In this document: positions 38,280 to 49,500 of the stretch, piece after piece
Layout: the number at the start of each line of letters is the position of its first letter
Position numbering within the stretch: position 1 is the stretch's first letter
DNA from: Apis mellifera
Taxonomy: Eukaryota > Arthropoda > Insecta > Hymenoptera > Apidae
Direction of reading: 5' to 3'
DNA length: 64,000 bases
Assembly (NCBI RefSeq): GCF_003254395.2
Contig: NC_037639.1
Coordinates: 2,770,501-2,834,500, forward strand
Notes under the pieces: model-generated
Told to the model about the DNA's origin: nothing
Seen by the model: the letters and a program-made list of their open reading frames with translations, nothing else
Databases searched by the model: none
Position numbers and translations under genes: made by a program

Positions 38280-41110
38280 ATTAATAAAATATTAAAAGCA
38301 AATTATTAATATATTTCTATAAAATTAATTTTTAATTTATTAATTATTTATTCAATTTCTATATTTGTATATTTTTTTATTAATTCATTTATTTATTGAC
38401 TTATTCGATTATCGATTTATCGATTAATTTATTACTATATTTTTTTATACACTTTCTTATTCTATACGTCAATATATTTATTTGTTTATTTAAATCTTTA
38501 TCGTTTATTCATTGATTTATATTTTTATCCATATAATTATTTATTCATTTGTTTAATGATTTATTTATAAATTTTTTTTATCTCATTCATTTATTAATCA
38601 TATAAATGCATCATTTTATATATTTTTTTTATTTCCTCCTTTATTTATTTATTTATACATTTATTCATTATATATCATTATATTATATTATTATATTACA
38701 TTATTATTGTATTATTTATTCATTTATTTATCTACTAATTTACCTATAGATATTGTTGCAAACTTCATTCTTTTGTTCATTTATGTATCAATCTATTTAT
38801 TAATTTATTCGTTCATTTTTTCATTGATTTACTTGCAAACAATGTTGCAAACTTCATTTTTTTGTACATTTATATATGAATCTATGTATTTATTTATTCA
38901 TAATTATTTATTTATATGTCTAGTAATTTATTTGTTAAATAAATATTTGTAAACTTCTTTATTTTAAAAACAAAATAGAATTAATTAAAATTAAAATAGA
39001 TAAAATTGAAACAAAATAAACAAGATTAAACAAAATTATTTTTTTCACTTATTTTTTATTTACATTATCTCATTTATGCATGCATTAATTTATTTATTTT
39101 TATATTTTCTTCATTTATTTAATTATATATAATTTTATTATAGTTATTCATTCATTTTGTGTAATAATTTACTCATAAACATTGTTACAAACTTCTTTTT
39201 CTGCTTATTTATATATGAATTATAATTATATCTAATTATTTTTCTATTTTCATTTATTTATATATTTGTTCATTCATTTTCCTAATGATTCATCTATAGA
39301 TATTTTTATAAATAAACTTCAATAAACTTTCTTAGTTTATTCATAATAATAAATTACTATATATAAATTAATTTATCAGTTTCTTTACTCATATAATTTT
39401 CTAATTACTTATTTATGAATATTGTTACTAACTTTTTCGTCTTATTCACTTATTATAGATATATAATTATAGATATTGCTACAATCTTCTTTGTTCTTTG
39501 CTTACTTATACATACATGAATCTATTTATTTATTTATTAATTTATTTATTGATTTACTTATGCATATTGTTTTAATCTTTTTTATTCTGCTGTATTTATC
39601 TGTTATTTATCATTTTGCTTATTTCTATACATCAATTTATTTATTTATCTTTTATCTTTTTCATTTTTTTTTATTAATGCATTCATTTATTTATCCAATC
39701 ATTTAGTACACATATTTATTTATTTCTTATATAAATGAATAAACATATACATAAATTAATAGATAAATATATAAATATTTATATTATAAATAGAAAACTA
39801 AATAAATAACATATCTTTACATATGAATAAATAAATAAATCTATATATTTAAGGTTTTTTAGAAAGTAAATTAATAAATTGATTCATATAAATAAACAAA
39901 CATAAAAGGAAGATTGTAGCAATATCTATAATTATATATCTATAATAAGTGAATAAGACGAAAAAGTTAGTAACAATATTCATAAATAAGTAATTAGAAA
40001 ATTATATGAGTAAAGAAACTGATAAATTAATTTATATATAGTAATTTATTATTATGAATAAACTAAGAAAGTTTATTGAAGTTTATTTATAAAAATATCT
40101 ATAGATGAATCATTAGGAAAATGAATGAACAAATATATAAATAAATGAAAATAGAAAAATAATTAGATATAATTATAATTCATATATAAATAAGCAGAAA
40201 AAGAAGTTTGTAACAATGTTTATGAGTAAATTATTACACAAAATGAATGAATAACTATAATAAAATTATATATAATTAAATAAATGAAGAAAAATATAAA
40301 AATAAATAAATTAATGCATGCATAAATGAGATAATGTAAATAAAAAATAAGTGAAAAAAATAATTTTGTTTAATCTTGTTTATTTTGTTTCAATTTTATC
40401 TATTTTAATTTTAATTAATTCTATTTTGTTTTTAAAATAAAGAAGTTTACAAATATTTATTTAACAAATAAATTACTAGACATATAAATAAATAATTATG
40501 AATAAATAAATACATAGATTCATATATAAATGTACAAAAAAATGAAGTTTGCAACATTGTTTGCAAGTAAATCAATGAAAAAATGAACGAATAAATTAAT
40601 AAATAGATTGATACATAAATGAACAAAAGAATGAAGTTTGCAACAATATCTATAGGTAAATTAGTAGATAAATAAATGAATAAATAATACAATAATAATG
40701 TAATATAATAATATAATATAATGATATATAATGAATAAATGTATAAATAAATAAATAAAGGAGGAAATAAAAAAAATATATAAAATGATGCATTTATATG
40801 ATTAATAAATGAATGAGATAAAAAAAATTTATAAATAAATCATTAAACAAATGAATAAATAATTATATGGATAAAAATATAAATCAATGAATAAACGATA
40901 AAGATTTAAATAAACAAATAAATATATTGACGTATAGAATAAGAAAGTGTATAAAAAATATAGTAATAAATTAATCGATAAATCGATAATCGAATAAGTC
41001 AATAAATAAATGAATTAATAAAAAAATATACAAATATAGAAATTGAATAAATAATTAATAAATTAAAAATTAATTTTATAGAAATATATTAATAATTTGC
41101 TTTTAATATT
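38280..41110. repeat. TTTA-rich degenerate repeat field at the palindrome centre
   Basis: Low-complexity sequence with period-4 TTTA-type texture. On the plus strand of the left half a core close to ATATTGTTGCAAACTTC recurs degenerately near 38751, 38839, 38936, 39179, 39419, 39474 and 39565, usually followed by a TTTATATATGAATCTAT-like stretch. The right half repeats it in reverse complement. Open frames here (runs of I, Y, L, F) are products of this composition, not genes. Confidence 0.75.
39490..39908. other. Palindrome spacer / loop
   Basis: About 419 bp between the arms where symmetry is lost. Composed of TTTA/TAAA-rich degenerate repeat like the arm sequence beside it. No gene. Confidence 0.8.
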
Positions 41111-41192
41111 TATTAATTAATGTAATTAAAATATGATGCCATGCTTTAATTTTCGATACGATTTTGTTTATCGAATTTGCTTACAACGCCAA

Positions 41193-41237
41193 CCAATCAG
41201 AGAGCGACAGGACGAATTTTAGTGCGCGGTATCAGTC
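41193..41237 (+). promoter_or_regulatory. Promoter-like block in right arm (CCAAT box plus initiator)
   Basis: AACCAATCAGAGAGCG places a CCAAT box at 41193-41197. TCAGTC, a match to the arthropod initiator, lies at 41232-41237, about 40 bp downstream, inside a GC-richer islet (gacaggacg, gtgcgcgg). It lies immediately upstream of a series of spliced-exon-like segments. Function is inferred. Confidence 0.5.
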
Positions 41238-42984
41238 TCCTGTGGAAAGTCATAGTGACAAGATGTGTGTCGATTGTAATCGGCTTTAATGATTCAACTA
41301 CGCAGTAAGTAATTTTGTTCATATTTTATTATAAATTTTATAAATTATTATCAATTTCGTTTATTTAATAATCCATTTACTATTATATAATAAAATAATC
41401 TATTATTTTGCGCTTTTTTGTGCATTTTTCGTCGATCGTGTATTTCGACCGTTGAGATATTTCGTACTTTGTGAAATTGAGATTTGATTTCGTTCGTTTG
41501 TTCATCTTTATATAATTCTTTTATGTCTTCTTTTATGATTTTAATTTTCATTTGGGCAAATTATCGTTCGATTGTCGATTATAGCTCGAAGAAAAAACGA
41601 TTTTTAGCTATTCATTCTCTCAAAGATATTTCTTATAAATATAAAACATTCTTTATGCTCATATATATCTACACGAAGTTTGCTTAAAATTAAAATTATC
41701 AAGTTAAATGAATTTTTTATATAGCATACGCGACGATTGGGAATTAATATTAATATGTTATAAATATGTTATATTAATATATCATATAAAAATGTTATAT
41801 ATAAATTAATAAATAATTTCGAGCTAGTTTATATTAAACATGGTATCTAAAAAGAATTTGTGCTTAATTATTATTTTATTTTAATATGATCGATTAATTA
41901 TATATATTTTATATATTTATTTGTAAATTTTTATTTTAATTTTACAGATTATCTGTTCTACATGGAATCGTCTAAAAGGATAAATGGACTCGTCCAAAAG
42001 GATACATGGACTCGTCCAACTTCACGAACGGAAAAAGTTCCAATATGAATGCCATCGTAATTTGTCAAAGAGAAGTTTATTTTATTTTATTTTATTTCTA
42101 TACTATATATATTTACTTTGTTTCTATAATGAATATTTTTAGATTGTTTTTATAATAAATATTTACTTATAAATATTAATATTTTTTTTAAATAATTTAA
42201 AAATATTTATACTCTTTTCATATATATAAAATTTTTTTATTCGTGAAAAATTGATAATAATCAATCCATAGTTTTAATAAGTAGTAATATTTTTTGAAAT
42301 AAATATATTCGATGCGTGAAAGAAGAAAGAAAGAAGAAAAAAACTATGGAAAAAATATTTTGTTTAGTAGCTTCTTTTTGTATAAATTTACCTCATCCCA
42401 ATTAATACAATATAAGATTTATTTTCAGAAATTTTTTTTGTGATTGCGCGCAATGCGGTCGATAGATTCAGTGTTTGCTGCGTAATAATTTTTTTGATAT
42501 TTTAAAATATGAAAGTTCTGATTAAATTTATTTATTATAATCGCGAAATTAAATCGCTTGTTCGATGATTGAAAATTATACGGACGGGATAAAAATTTTT
42601 TTTCTTTTTTCTTTTTTTATGTGTGTGTTAGATATAAATATTCGTTTTCGGTATAAAGTATAATCGGTGCTTTTCAAGAGAGTAAGACGATTATCCATTA
42701 CGCGAAGAGGTAATTATTTTTATAATTATTTTCCATTTATTTCAACTTTTTCAAATAACCAGTATTATGTTTAAATTATAGTTTTTCATTTTTTGTTACA
42801 GTATTTGATGATTACTTCGTGATGATGTGCTCTGGATCATTGTAGATTCTTCGTATCGTTTGCAAGTCGCATTTATGTTCCTCAATCGTTCAATCATATC
42901 GTAGAATGAAGATCCGAATTAACACAGGTGATTGGTTGTAGATTTTTGCACGAGTACAATGATCGCGGGTCATTTATTATACCT
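41234..42984 (+). ncRNA. Candidate multi-exon non-coding transcription unit, right arm
   Basis: Four exon-like segments with consensus splice sites follow the promoter block. E1 is 41234-41304 (donor GTAAGT). E2 is 41948-42056 (acceptor ttttacag, donor GTAATT). E3 is 42632-42709 (acceptor tgtgttag, donor GTAATT). E4 is 42802-42984 (acceptor ttgttacag, donor GTGAGT). These segments are GC-richer than the intervening DNA. E4 has stops in every frame I read, so a long coding frame is excluded. Further acceptor-like sites near 43900 and 44035 suggest more exons to the right. The exon structure is inference from splice motifs only. Confidence 0.35.
41962..42019 (+). repeat. 22-bp tandem repeat inside exon-like segment E2, right arm
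   Basis: About 2.5 copies of a 22-bp unit of the form TGGA(A/C)TCGTC(T/C)AAAAGGATA(A/C)A. They lie inside a short 28-codon frame (41962-42048) that starts MESSKRING. The frame is intact in both arms. Confidence 0.75.
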
Positions 42985-44329
42985 GTGAGTAATAACATTT
43001 CTTTTTTATTTATTTATTTTTTGTTTTATTTATTAGATCAGAATAGGGCTTCTTACGCATCGCGTTTTGAAAAAATAATATTGATAGTTAATTTTATAAT
43101 AATAATATTTTAATAGTATATAGTATAAATAATTATTTTGGTTATAATGAAAATAGTTGAAAAAATTGAAAATAGTTTCATTATAATTATTTATAAAATC
43201 AAAATTAAATAGGTATATAGGTATATAGGTATATACATTTATAAATATATTTAGAAATAAAAATGAATATTCAAATAAATGAGAAATAATGAAATGACTC
43301 GAATTAAATCTCTTTTATTGAAAAGATCAGATATTCTCTTTCGTTATAATAAAATATCAATTATTATATCATGGTATAATAATAATAAAATCTTTCGTAT
43401 TGAATATAATGAAACTTTTAATTTTATCTTTAGTTTCATAATATTATTTGATTTTCTGTTATAAAGTTAAACATGATCTGAAATGTGAAAATATTTTATT
43501 TTTTCTGTAAAAAACTGTATAAAAAATTATAGGTAAGAAGATATTTCGCGAAAATAGATTTCTAAATCAGCGTAACAAGTTTTGCACATTAATTTTGCAT
43601 TTTCGAAAATATACGTTGATAAAGAGATCGTCTGAGATTATTTTTATTAATATTTCATTTAGAGTCAATTTCTTATTATTAATTACATATATCTTATTAT
43701 AAATTACAATATATAAATTTATTATTAATAAATTTCATATTTATTGTTTGTTGTTTACTTTTTCTTCTTAAAATTAATAACAACTAAGTAGATTTGTAAA
43801 GTAAATTTATCAAAATTGATTAAAATTTAAAATAAATATAATAAACAAATTTTGAATTGCAGAACATTAATCGGTTAGATACATAGATATATTGTTTTTA
43901 GCTCAGGATTTTTAAATTTAACCCTCTTCCATTTGGCAAAATTTCACTCACGTGCTTAGGTGCTATTTGGGTAAGAGAGAAATGATGGATATGATGATCA
44001 TAATTGATAAATTTGTTAACAATTTTTCAGCGATTGACGATGGGTTAATGTATCGTGCATGATATTAGTGTATTTTCACATTATGTGTCTGTGGTTGTGC
44101 AATTTCGTCGGTTTGTTTATAATTGCAATATTAACTTGAGATGTTTAGAATATTTAATTCTGTTATAATTTCTAACAATAACTTATATGTGATATTATAA
44201 TTCTTTGAATTTACAACAATGGTATAAAATTTTGTATCATTTTAATGATTTAATTATCTTAAAAGATATATTTCTATTGACAATAAGTAGTTATAATTAA
44301 AATTAAAGTATAGATATAACACAATGGTT

Positions 44330-45060
44330 GCTAGCCAGTCAGTCGATTTTAGGAAAATGATACGTACAGTTAGGTGTCGAGTAGTGTGCCAAGCTCGAGT
44401 GTCGGAAATGTCCGGGGACGTTTTCCCTAGTATAGGTTTTTGCGGCCGAGTATTATATGTGTGAGAATCGTAGAATGAATATGTTGGTATGTCTGTTTTG
44501 TCATTTCTTAAATATAGGGCTAGGTTGGTATAGGTAATATACTTCCGTGTGTTTATTAATTATAAGTAGGCAGGTTGTCATAGTCTCCGATCGGATAGGC
44601 GCGTTTTTGTGTGAAAACCTGTTTCAAGAAATAAAATTTGAAAAATCGAGGGTAAAGCTGAGACGAATGAACAATGCTATTCGTCTTTCTGGTTTCGCTT
44701 ATCGATTTTTCGAATTTCGTGATCGCGATCGCGAAATTTCGAAACGAACGTTGTGCTCGAGATTCTGTGCATATTCGGAGAACGATCATTGCGATGTTTG
44801 ATCGTTCATGCACTCAGTTTCCGCGATTTAGTCCTTCTTTTTTTTTTTTTTTCTTTGATTTGCGATTAGTGAATTTCGAGATCAGATTTAAGTTTCAGCG
44901 GAAGTTTCGAAGGAGAAAGGCCAAAGAGGTCCGACAAACTGTCACGAAGAGGACTGCAACGGTTTCTCATTTTTTGGATCTTGCCTCTGTCCAAAGAATG
45001 AGAAATCATTGTTATTACTTTGTCATTATACTCGTTTGATAATATGTAGATATATCGTTC
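44330..45060. other. GC-richer islet in right arm (mirror at about 34340-35070)
   Basis: This islet has more CG than its surroundings (cggggacgttttccc, gcggccgag, gatcgcgatcgcg) and a T run. Its main frame (about 121-147 codons in the two arms) differs by a 3-base change in the T run and by a 4-base frameshift. It shows no recognisable domain, so I regard it as non-coding transcribed or regulatory DNA. Confidence 0.4.
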
Positions 45061-46154
45061 AGCTGATTTGCATGTTAATCCATTATTTACATCCAATTTT
45101 TATTAATCTTGCGATTAATTAAAAACAAATGGAATTAGTGTTACGTTGAAATGAGAATTTGCATTAATGTTGCGTCGAAATATCATTTTTTTTTTATAAA
45201 TTATTATATTATAGTAGCATTAAAATTTATATCAATTCTCATTACATTCTTCACTATTAATAATAATTTAATAATAATTTTTTAATCAAATGAAAATAAT
45301 GATTCTTTTTTTTATTTTATTTAAATAGTAATTTATTAATAATCGTGTTCCTTCAACTAGTGTTGCGAATATTAAATGTTCATGTTTCTTCCACTGAGAG
45401 TGTGGAAATACTCATGTTTTCACTTTAAGTGATTAAAAAAAGCTACGAAGATGACTATGTTATAAAAGCATTAAAAAGATATCACACTAGATTTCTCATT
45501 TTATTATTAATGTCAGAATGTTATTATTTAAATTTGGGTGCATAAAGTAATAAGTAAATGATAAAGTAGTGCGTAAATAATTGATTGTTTCCGGAAATTT
45601 TTCAGTTTTTTATATTTTTTTTTTGTCAATTGTAAGTTAATTCATATTGCAAATATAATAAACCACTCATTGTAATTGATTTTAAATATTTTCTATTTTA
45701 AAAAAATATTAATTTATCAGTATTGCATACAAAATGAATATTTTATTCGCAGATTTTTGGATTTATGTGAAAAATATTTTTATATTAACCCTTCTGATTA
45801 GTAAATTTTATTCTTATTCAGCATCTCTTATTGTATTCTCCATTTGTTACAGAAAATATTGTATAATATAATAGTTATGTATGCTTTTGTCATTAGTGAG
45901 AACTTTTTCAGATCATTCAAAGTACTGAATTTAAGTTCCATTTACTAAATTTTTTTAGATTAGTATTAGTGAATGTTTATTATAAAACTTATTTTTTTAT
46001 ACTGTACAAGACTATAATACTTTAATTATTTTTTTTTTCCTTGAACGTTTATATGTATCATAAGACGTTATTTCTCTTTTATTTCTGGACTATGTCGGTA
46101 ACTCGATCTTCTACTTCATTCTAGATTTGCAGAAATACTTTTAGCACTCAAGAG

Positions 46155-46365
46155 ATATGGTACTCGTAGTTAGTTTGTAAGTTATTTTATCTACAGAATT
46201 CTAGATATAGCACGGATAGTTAGTTATTTATTTTATCTATAGAATTCTAGAGATGGCTGATAGTTTTTGTTATTTATGTTATATAAGATATTCTAGAGAT
46301 GGCGTTAGTAGTAGATCTTTTACGTTATTTATTTTATTTAAGGTATTTTAGAGATGGCGCTGGTT
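46155..46365 (-). repeat. Degenerate 45-65 bp tandem repeats, outer right arm
   Basis: Mirror copies of the left-arm units (ATTCTAGAGATGGC variants) with several substitutions and length changes. The inner arm sequences match better than this. Confidence 0.65.
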
Positions 46366-46562
46366 TTCCAATTTTTACTTATTCTCTCATTATTTCTTTT
46401 ATGTGCTTTATTTCTTCTTGGCTTATGATCACATAAGTGATATGGTGGTACGAGATAGTAGTTGAATATATTGTTATTATTTCTTTTTTAAAATTGCTAT
46501 CTTAATTCATAATATAAAAGATATATGATTTATAAATATTATTTCGGGTTTTTCGTTTCTTT

Positions 46563-49500
46563 TCTTTAATATATCTTAAATCTTAAACCTATATTCTGTA
46601 ATGTGGATTATCTATATCAATCGCAATTGTAATTGACTAATTCGCTATATTTATCTTGTTTCAATAATATTTTTGAATACTAAAATATTTTTTATAACTC
46701 ATAAATAAATATACATTTTTTTTTAATCATTGCAGTATAACATTTATTATAAATGTATGGAACGTATAAAGCAGTATAGAAGCTAAAATAATTATCTCAA
46801 TTAAAATTAATTATTTGAAATCTCTCATCGTTAATGTCTTCTTTCTTAATTCTGAAATTAAAAAAAAAATTTTTTTAATGGATTTAATTTTGAAATGATT
46901 TTTAAAATAATTTTAAAATACTCCATGTTGAATTATGGAATAATTATAAATATAATTATTGATCAAGATTTATTTAAATTTCTAATTTTCATAAACAAAA
47001 AAGAAATTATATTTTTTTAATAACAAAAAATTTCTTATAAATTTAATATAAATATTTAAAATATATAAAATTATAATTTAGAATGGGGAATTACAGTTAG
47101 AATTTATATGATATATCTGTTTATATTAAATATATTCTTACTTATTTCGATTTTCATTTGAATAATCTTTATTTATACGAATTATATTTAATAAATATAA
47201 TGAATTTCTATTATTAATAATCCTATCAATCAATTATTTTATTAATAATTTAAAGAATAACAGTTGAATATACAATTGAATATACAGACATATTTGCAAA
47301 TATATGTACAATATAATTTACAATATAATTTATATAATTTAACTTTTATATATTCCATTCCAATTCTTGAAATTACTGTTCAATCATTAATAAGTACAAC
47401 GGTTTTTTTTCATGAAAATATTAAGTATTAATTGGTAATAAATAGAATTATTAATAATTTCTTTTTGAATCTAATTTTTATGTATTTTTTAAATGAAAAA
47501 TTATATTTTATTTATAAAAGAAGAAATATATATATTTAGATTAATGCTAATATATGTAAATTTTTTAAATAGTTTCTCGATTTTTATTTTTTTCTCTGCC
47601 ATAAAAAAGAAACAGATTATACTGATGATACATCTCGTTAAATTGAATTAGTATAAGATTCTTTGTACTTTTAAATAATGATATTAATTATTCACAGAAT
47701 CTGAATTGCTAAAATAATATTTAGAATGTTTTTACGTCGATTACATCGAACATATTTTAATTTACATATGTTTACTATTGGTGAAGATTTTTAATTTAAC
47801 ATATTATGTTAACGAATAAGAAATGTTTTGAATTTCCGAATTATTACATAAACAGTTTTGATTTCGTTTTCATGTTGATGAATATATTTAAAAAGTTTCT
47901 AAATATTTATATTTTTTTTTTAACCGTGATTCTTTGGATAGAATTTATTGTTAATAATTTATTATTAGATTGTTAGTAACAAAATAATATTTATTTTATT
48001 TTTTAAATATATATATAAAGGATTATGAGCATTTATGAACATTTTTGGCCACAAGTAACAGAATTGAAATTATAATATAAAATCATTGTAAAAAATTATT
48101 TAATAAGTTTTATATTTAAAAATCATAGAAATTTATAGTATAATATAATTTTATAGTACAATAACTTATTAAAACAATTTTTATTGAATTTTTCAAAATT
48201 TTTTTACATGATTTTTTAAATTAACATTTACAATAAAGATATTATACATAACTAATAATAACATATATGTATAACTAATAATACTAATAACTAATAATAA
48301 CTAATACATAATTAATAATAACACGTAATGTATATATAACATCATGCATAATTAAATTAACATATAAATGTTAATTTAATAACTTTTATTGAATATTAGA
48401 AAATCATTAAATAATTGTTTTTTTGTTTATATAATAAATAACTTTTAAATTATAAAATAAATTTAAATTCAATGTTATGTAATCTAAGTTTAATTTGTTT
48501 AAAAATTTTTTTTTAAAAGTAAATAGTATACATATTTTTTTTGACATAAGATAATTAGAAAAAGTAATAAATAAATTAATGATCAATATTAGAACGATTC
48601 TTTAAAAAACTTTTATATATTATTTTAAAAACTCTAATTTTGAATTTAATTAATTATTTTTGGTAAATTCAATACAACTATAAAAATGTAATTATAAATT
48701 TTATGCAAATCTTACTTTTTATAAATAAGATATGATACTGTCAAAATATAATATTATCAAAAATATCAATATATATATTAAAACATATTAAAATATTCTA
48801 TTATGTTATAATATTATGGAATGTTAATTCTTGAAATCTTCATATTTATTGAAGAAATAAGTTTTAGTTGGATTATTTTATTAAAAGGAAATCTTAATTA
48901 CAAGAAAATGCTTTCAAAAAATCTCAGTAAAAAATAGCATATTGATTTTACAAATAATTTATTAAATCGATTAATTAATATATCGATTAATTAAATCGAT
49001 TTATTAATACGAATAATTTATTAAATCGAAGGAAATTGAAGAAATAGATAAAACTATTTTTATAGGTAACTTCTATTATTATTAAACGATTCTAAACGAT
49101 TTTTATGAAAAATTTTATTGGAAAAATTATCAGTATTAATTTATATATTTAAATGTAGCTATAATAATGATTTTTATATAAAAATTAGAATAGAAAGCTT
49201 AAAATTTGCCATTAAAAAAAAAAAATTGAAAAACAACATTTAGAGAGTTAGTATTTTTCATATTTTAAAATTAGTCATTAATGATTTAATAATCGTATTC
49301 ATTGAATTTAAGAAAACAGGGTGATTTAGATATTATTATCTCGATTTGCATTATTGTTATCCATAACAAAAATTTTTTTTTTTATAAATAATTAAAGAAA
49401 GACTTACTACATAACTTACTAATTCTTTAAATAGATCCATAAAAGATATTTAAATCATATTTTTTTTACTATATCTAAAAATCATTAATTTAAAAAATTA

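Larger units (their letters stand above)
32886..39489 (+). repeat. Palindrome left arm
   Basis: Begins at the ccaaagaaatg segment and ends at caatcttc. Compared with the right arm it has a longer TA-rich stretch near 34255-34285 and an 18-base A run at about 34545-34562 (15 in the other arm). It lacks about 140 bp present in the right arm at about 45642-45788. Confidence 0.92.
32886..46562. repeat. Giant palindrome (inverted duplication, arms about 6.6 kb, spacer about 0.42 kb)
   Basis: Left arm about 32886-39489 reads as the reverse complement of right arm about 39909-46562. Paired coordinates sum to 79,397-79,402 through the inner 5 kb. Examples are 38200-38204 with 41193-41197, 36288-36473 with 42928-43113, and 34599-34853 with 44547-44801. 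Outside this the sum shifts to 79,353 near 33,903/45,450 and 79,448 at the outer ends, showing indels. Similarity stops at about 32886 and 46562. Point differences are few near the centre and more frequent outward. Confidence 0.95.
39909..46562 (-). repeat. Palindrome right arm
   Basis: The reverse complement of the left arm. It carries about 140 bp of extra AT-rich sequence (about 45642-45788) and a 4-base deletion relative to the left arm near 44960. That deletion breaks the longest frame shared by the arms, so that frame is unlikely to be a gene. Confidence 0.92.

Noticed and set aside
38707..40692. Matching 81-codon frames in both arms, I/Y/L/F rich, resembling a membrane protein
   Set aside because: TTTA-rich repeat composition explains the residues; identity between arms is due to the palindrome, not selection on protein.
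44520..44545. Mariner-like terminal sequence (taggttggtatagg)
   Set aside because: Match is short and no inverted partner or transposase is present.
34283..45039. Frames of 147 and 121 codons shared by the arms
   Set aside because: Broken by a 4-base deletion in the right arm and spanning a variable T run; no domain.
32886..46562. Palindrome as a Polinton/Maverick or foldback transposon
   Set aside because: Such elements have shorter terminal repeats or internal polymerase, integrase or capsid genes; none is visible, and the spacer is only 0.42 kb.
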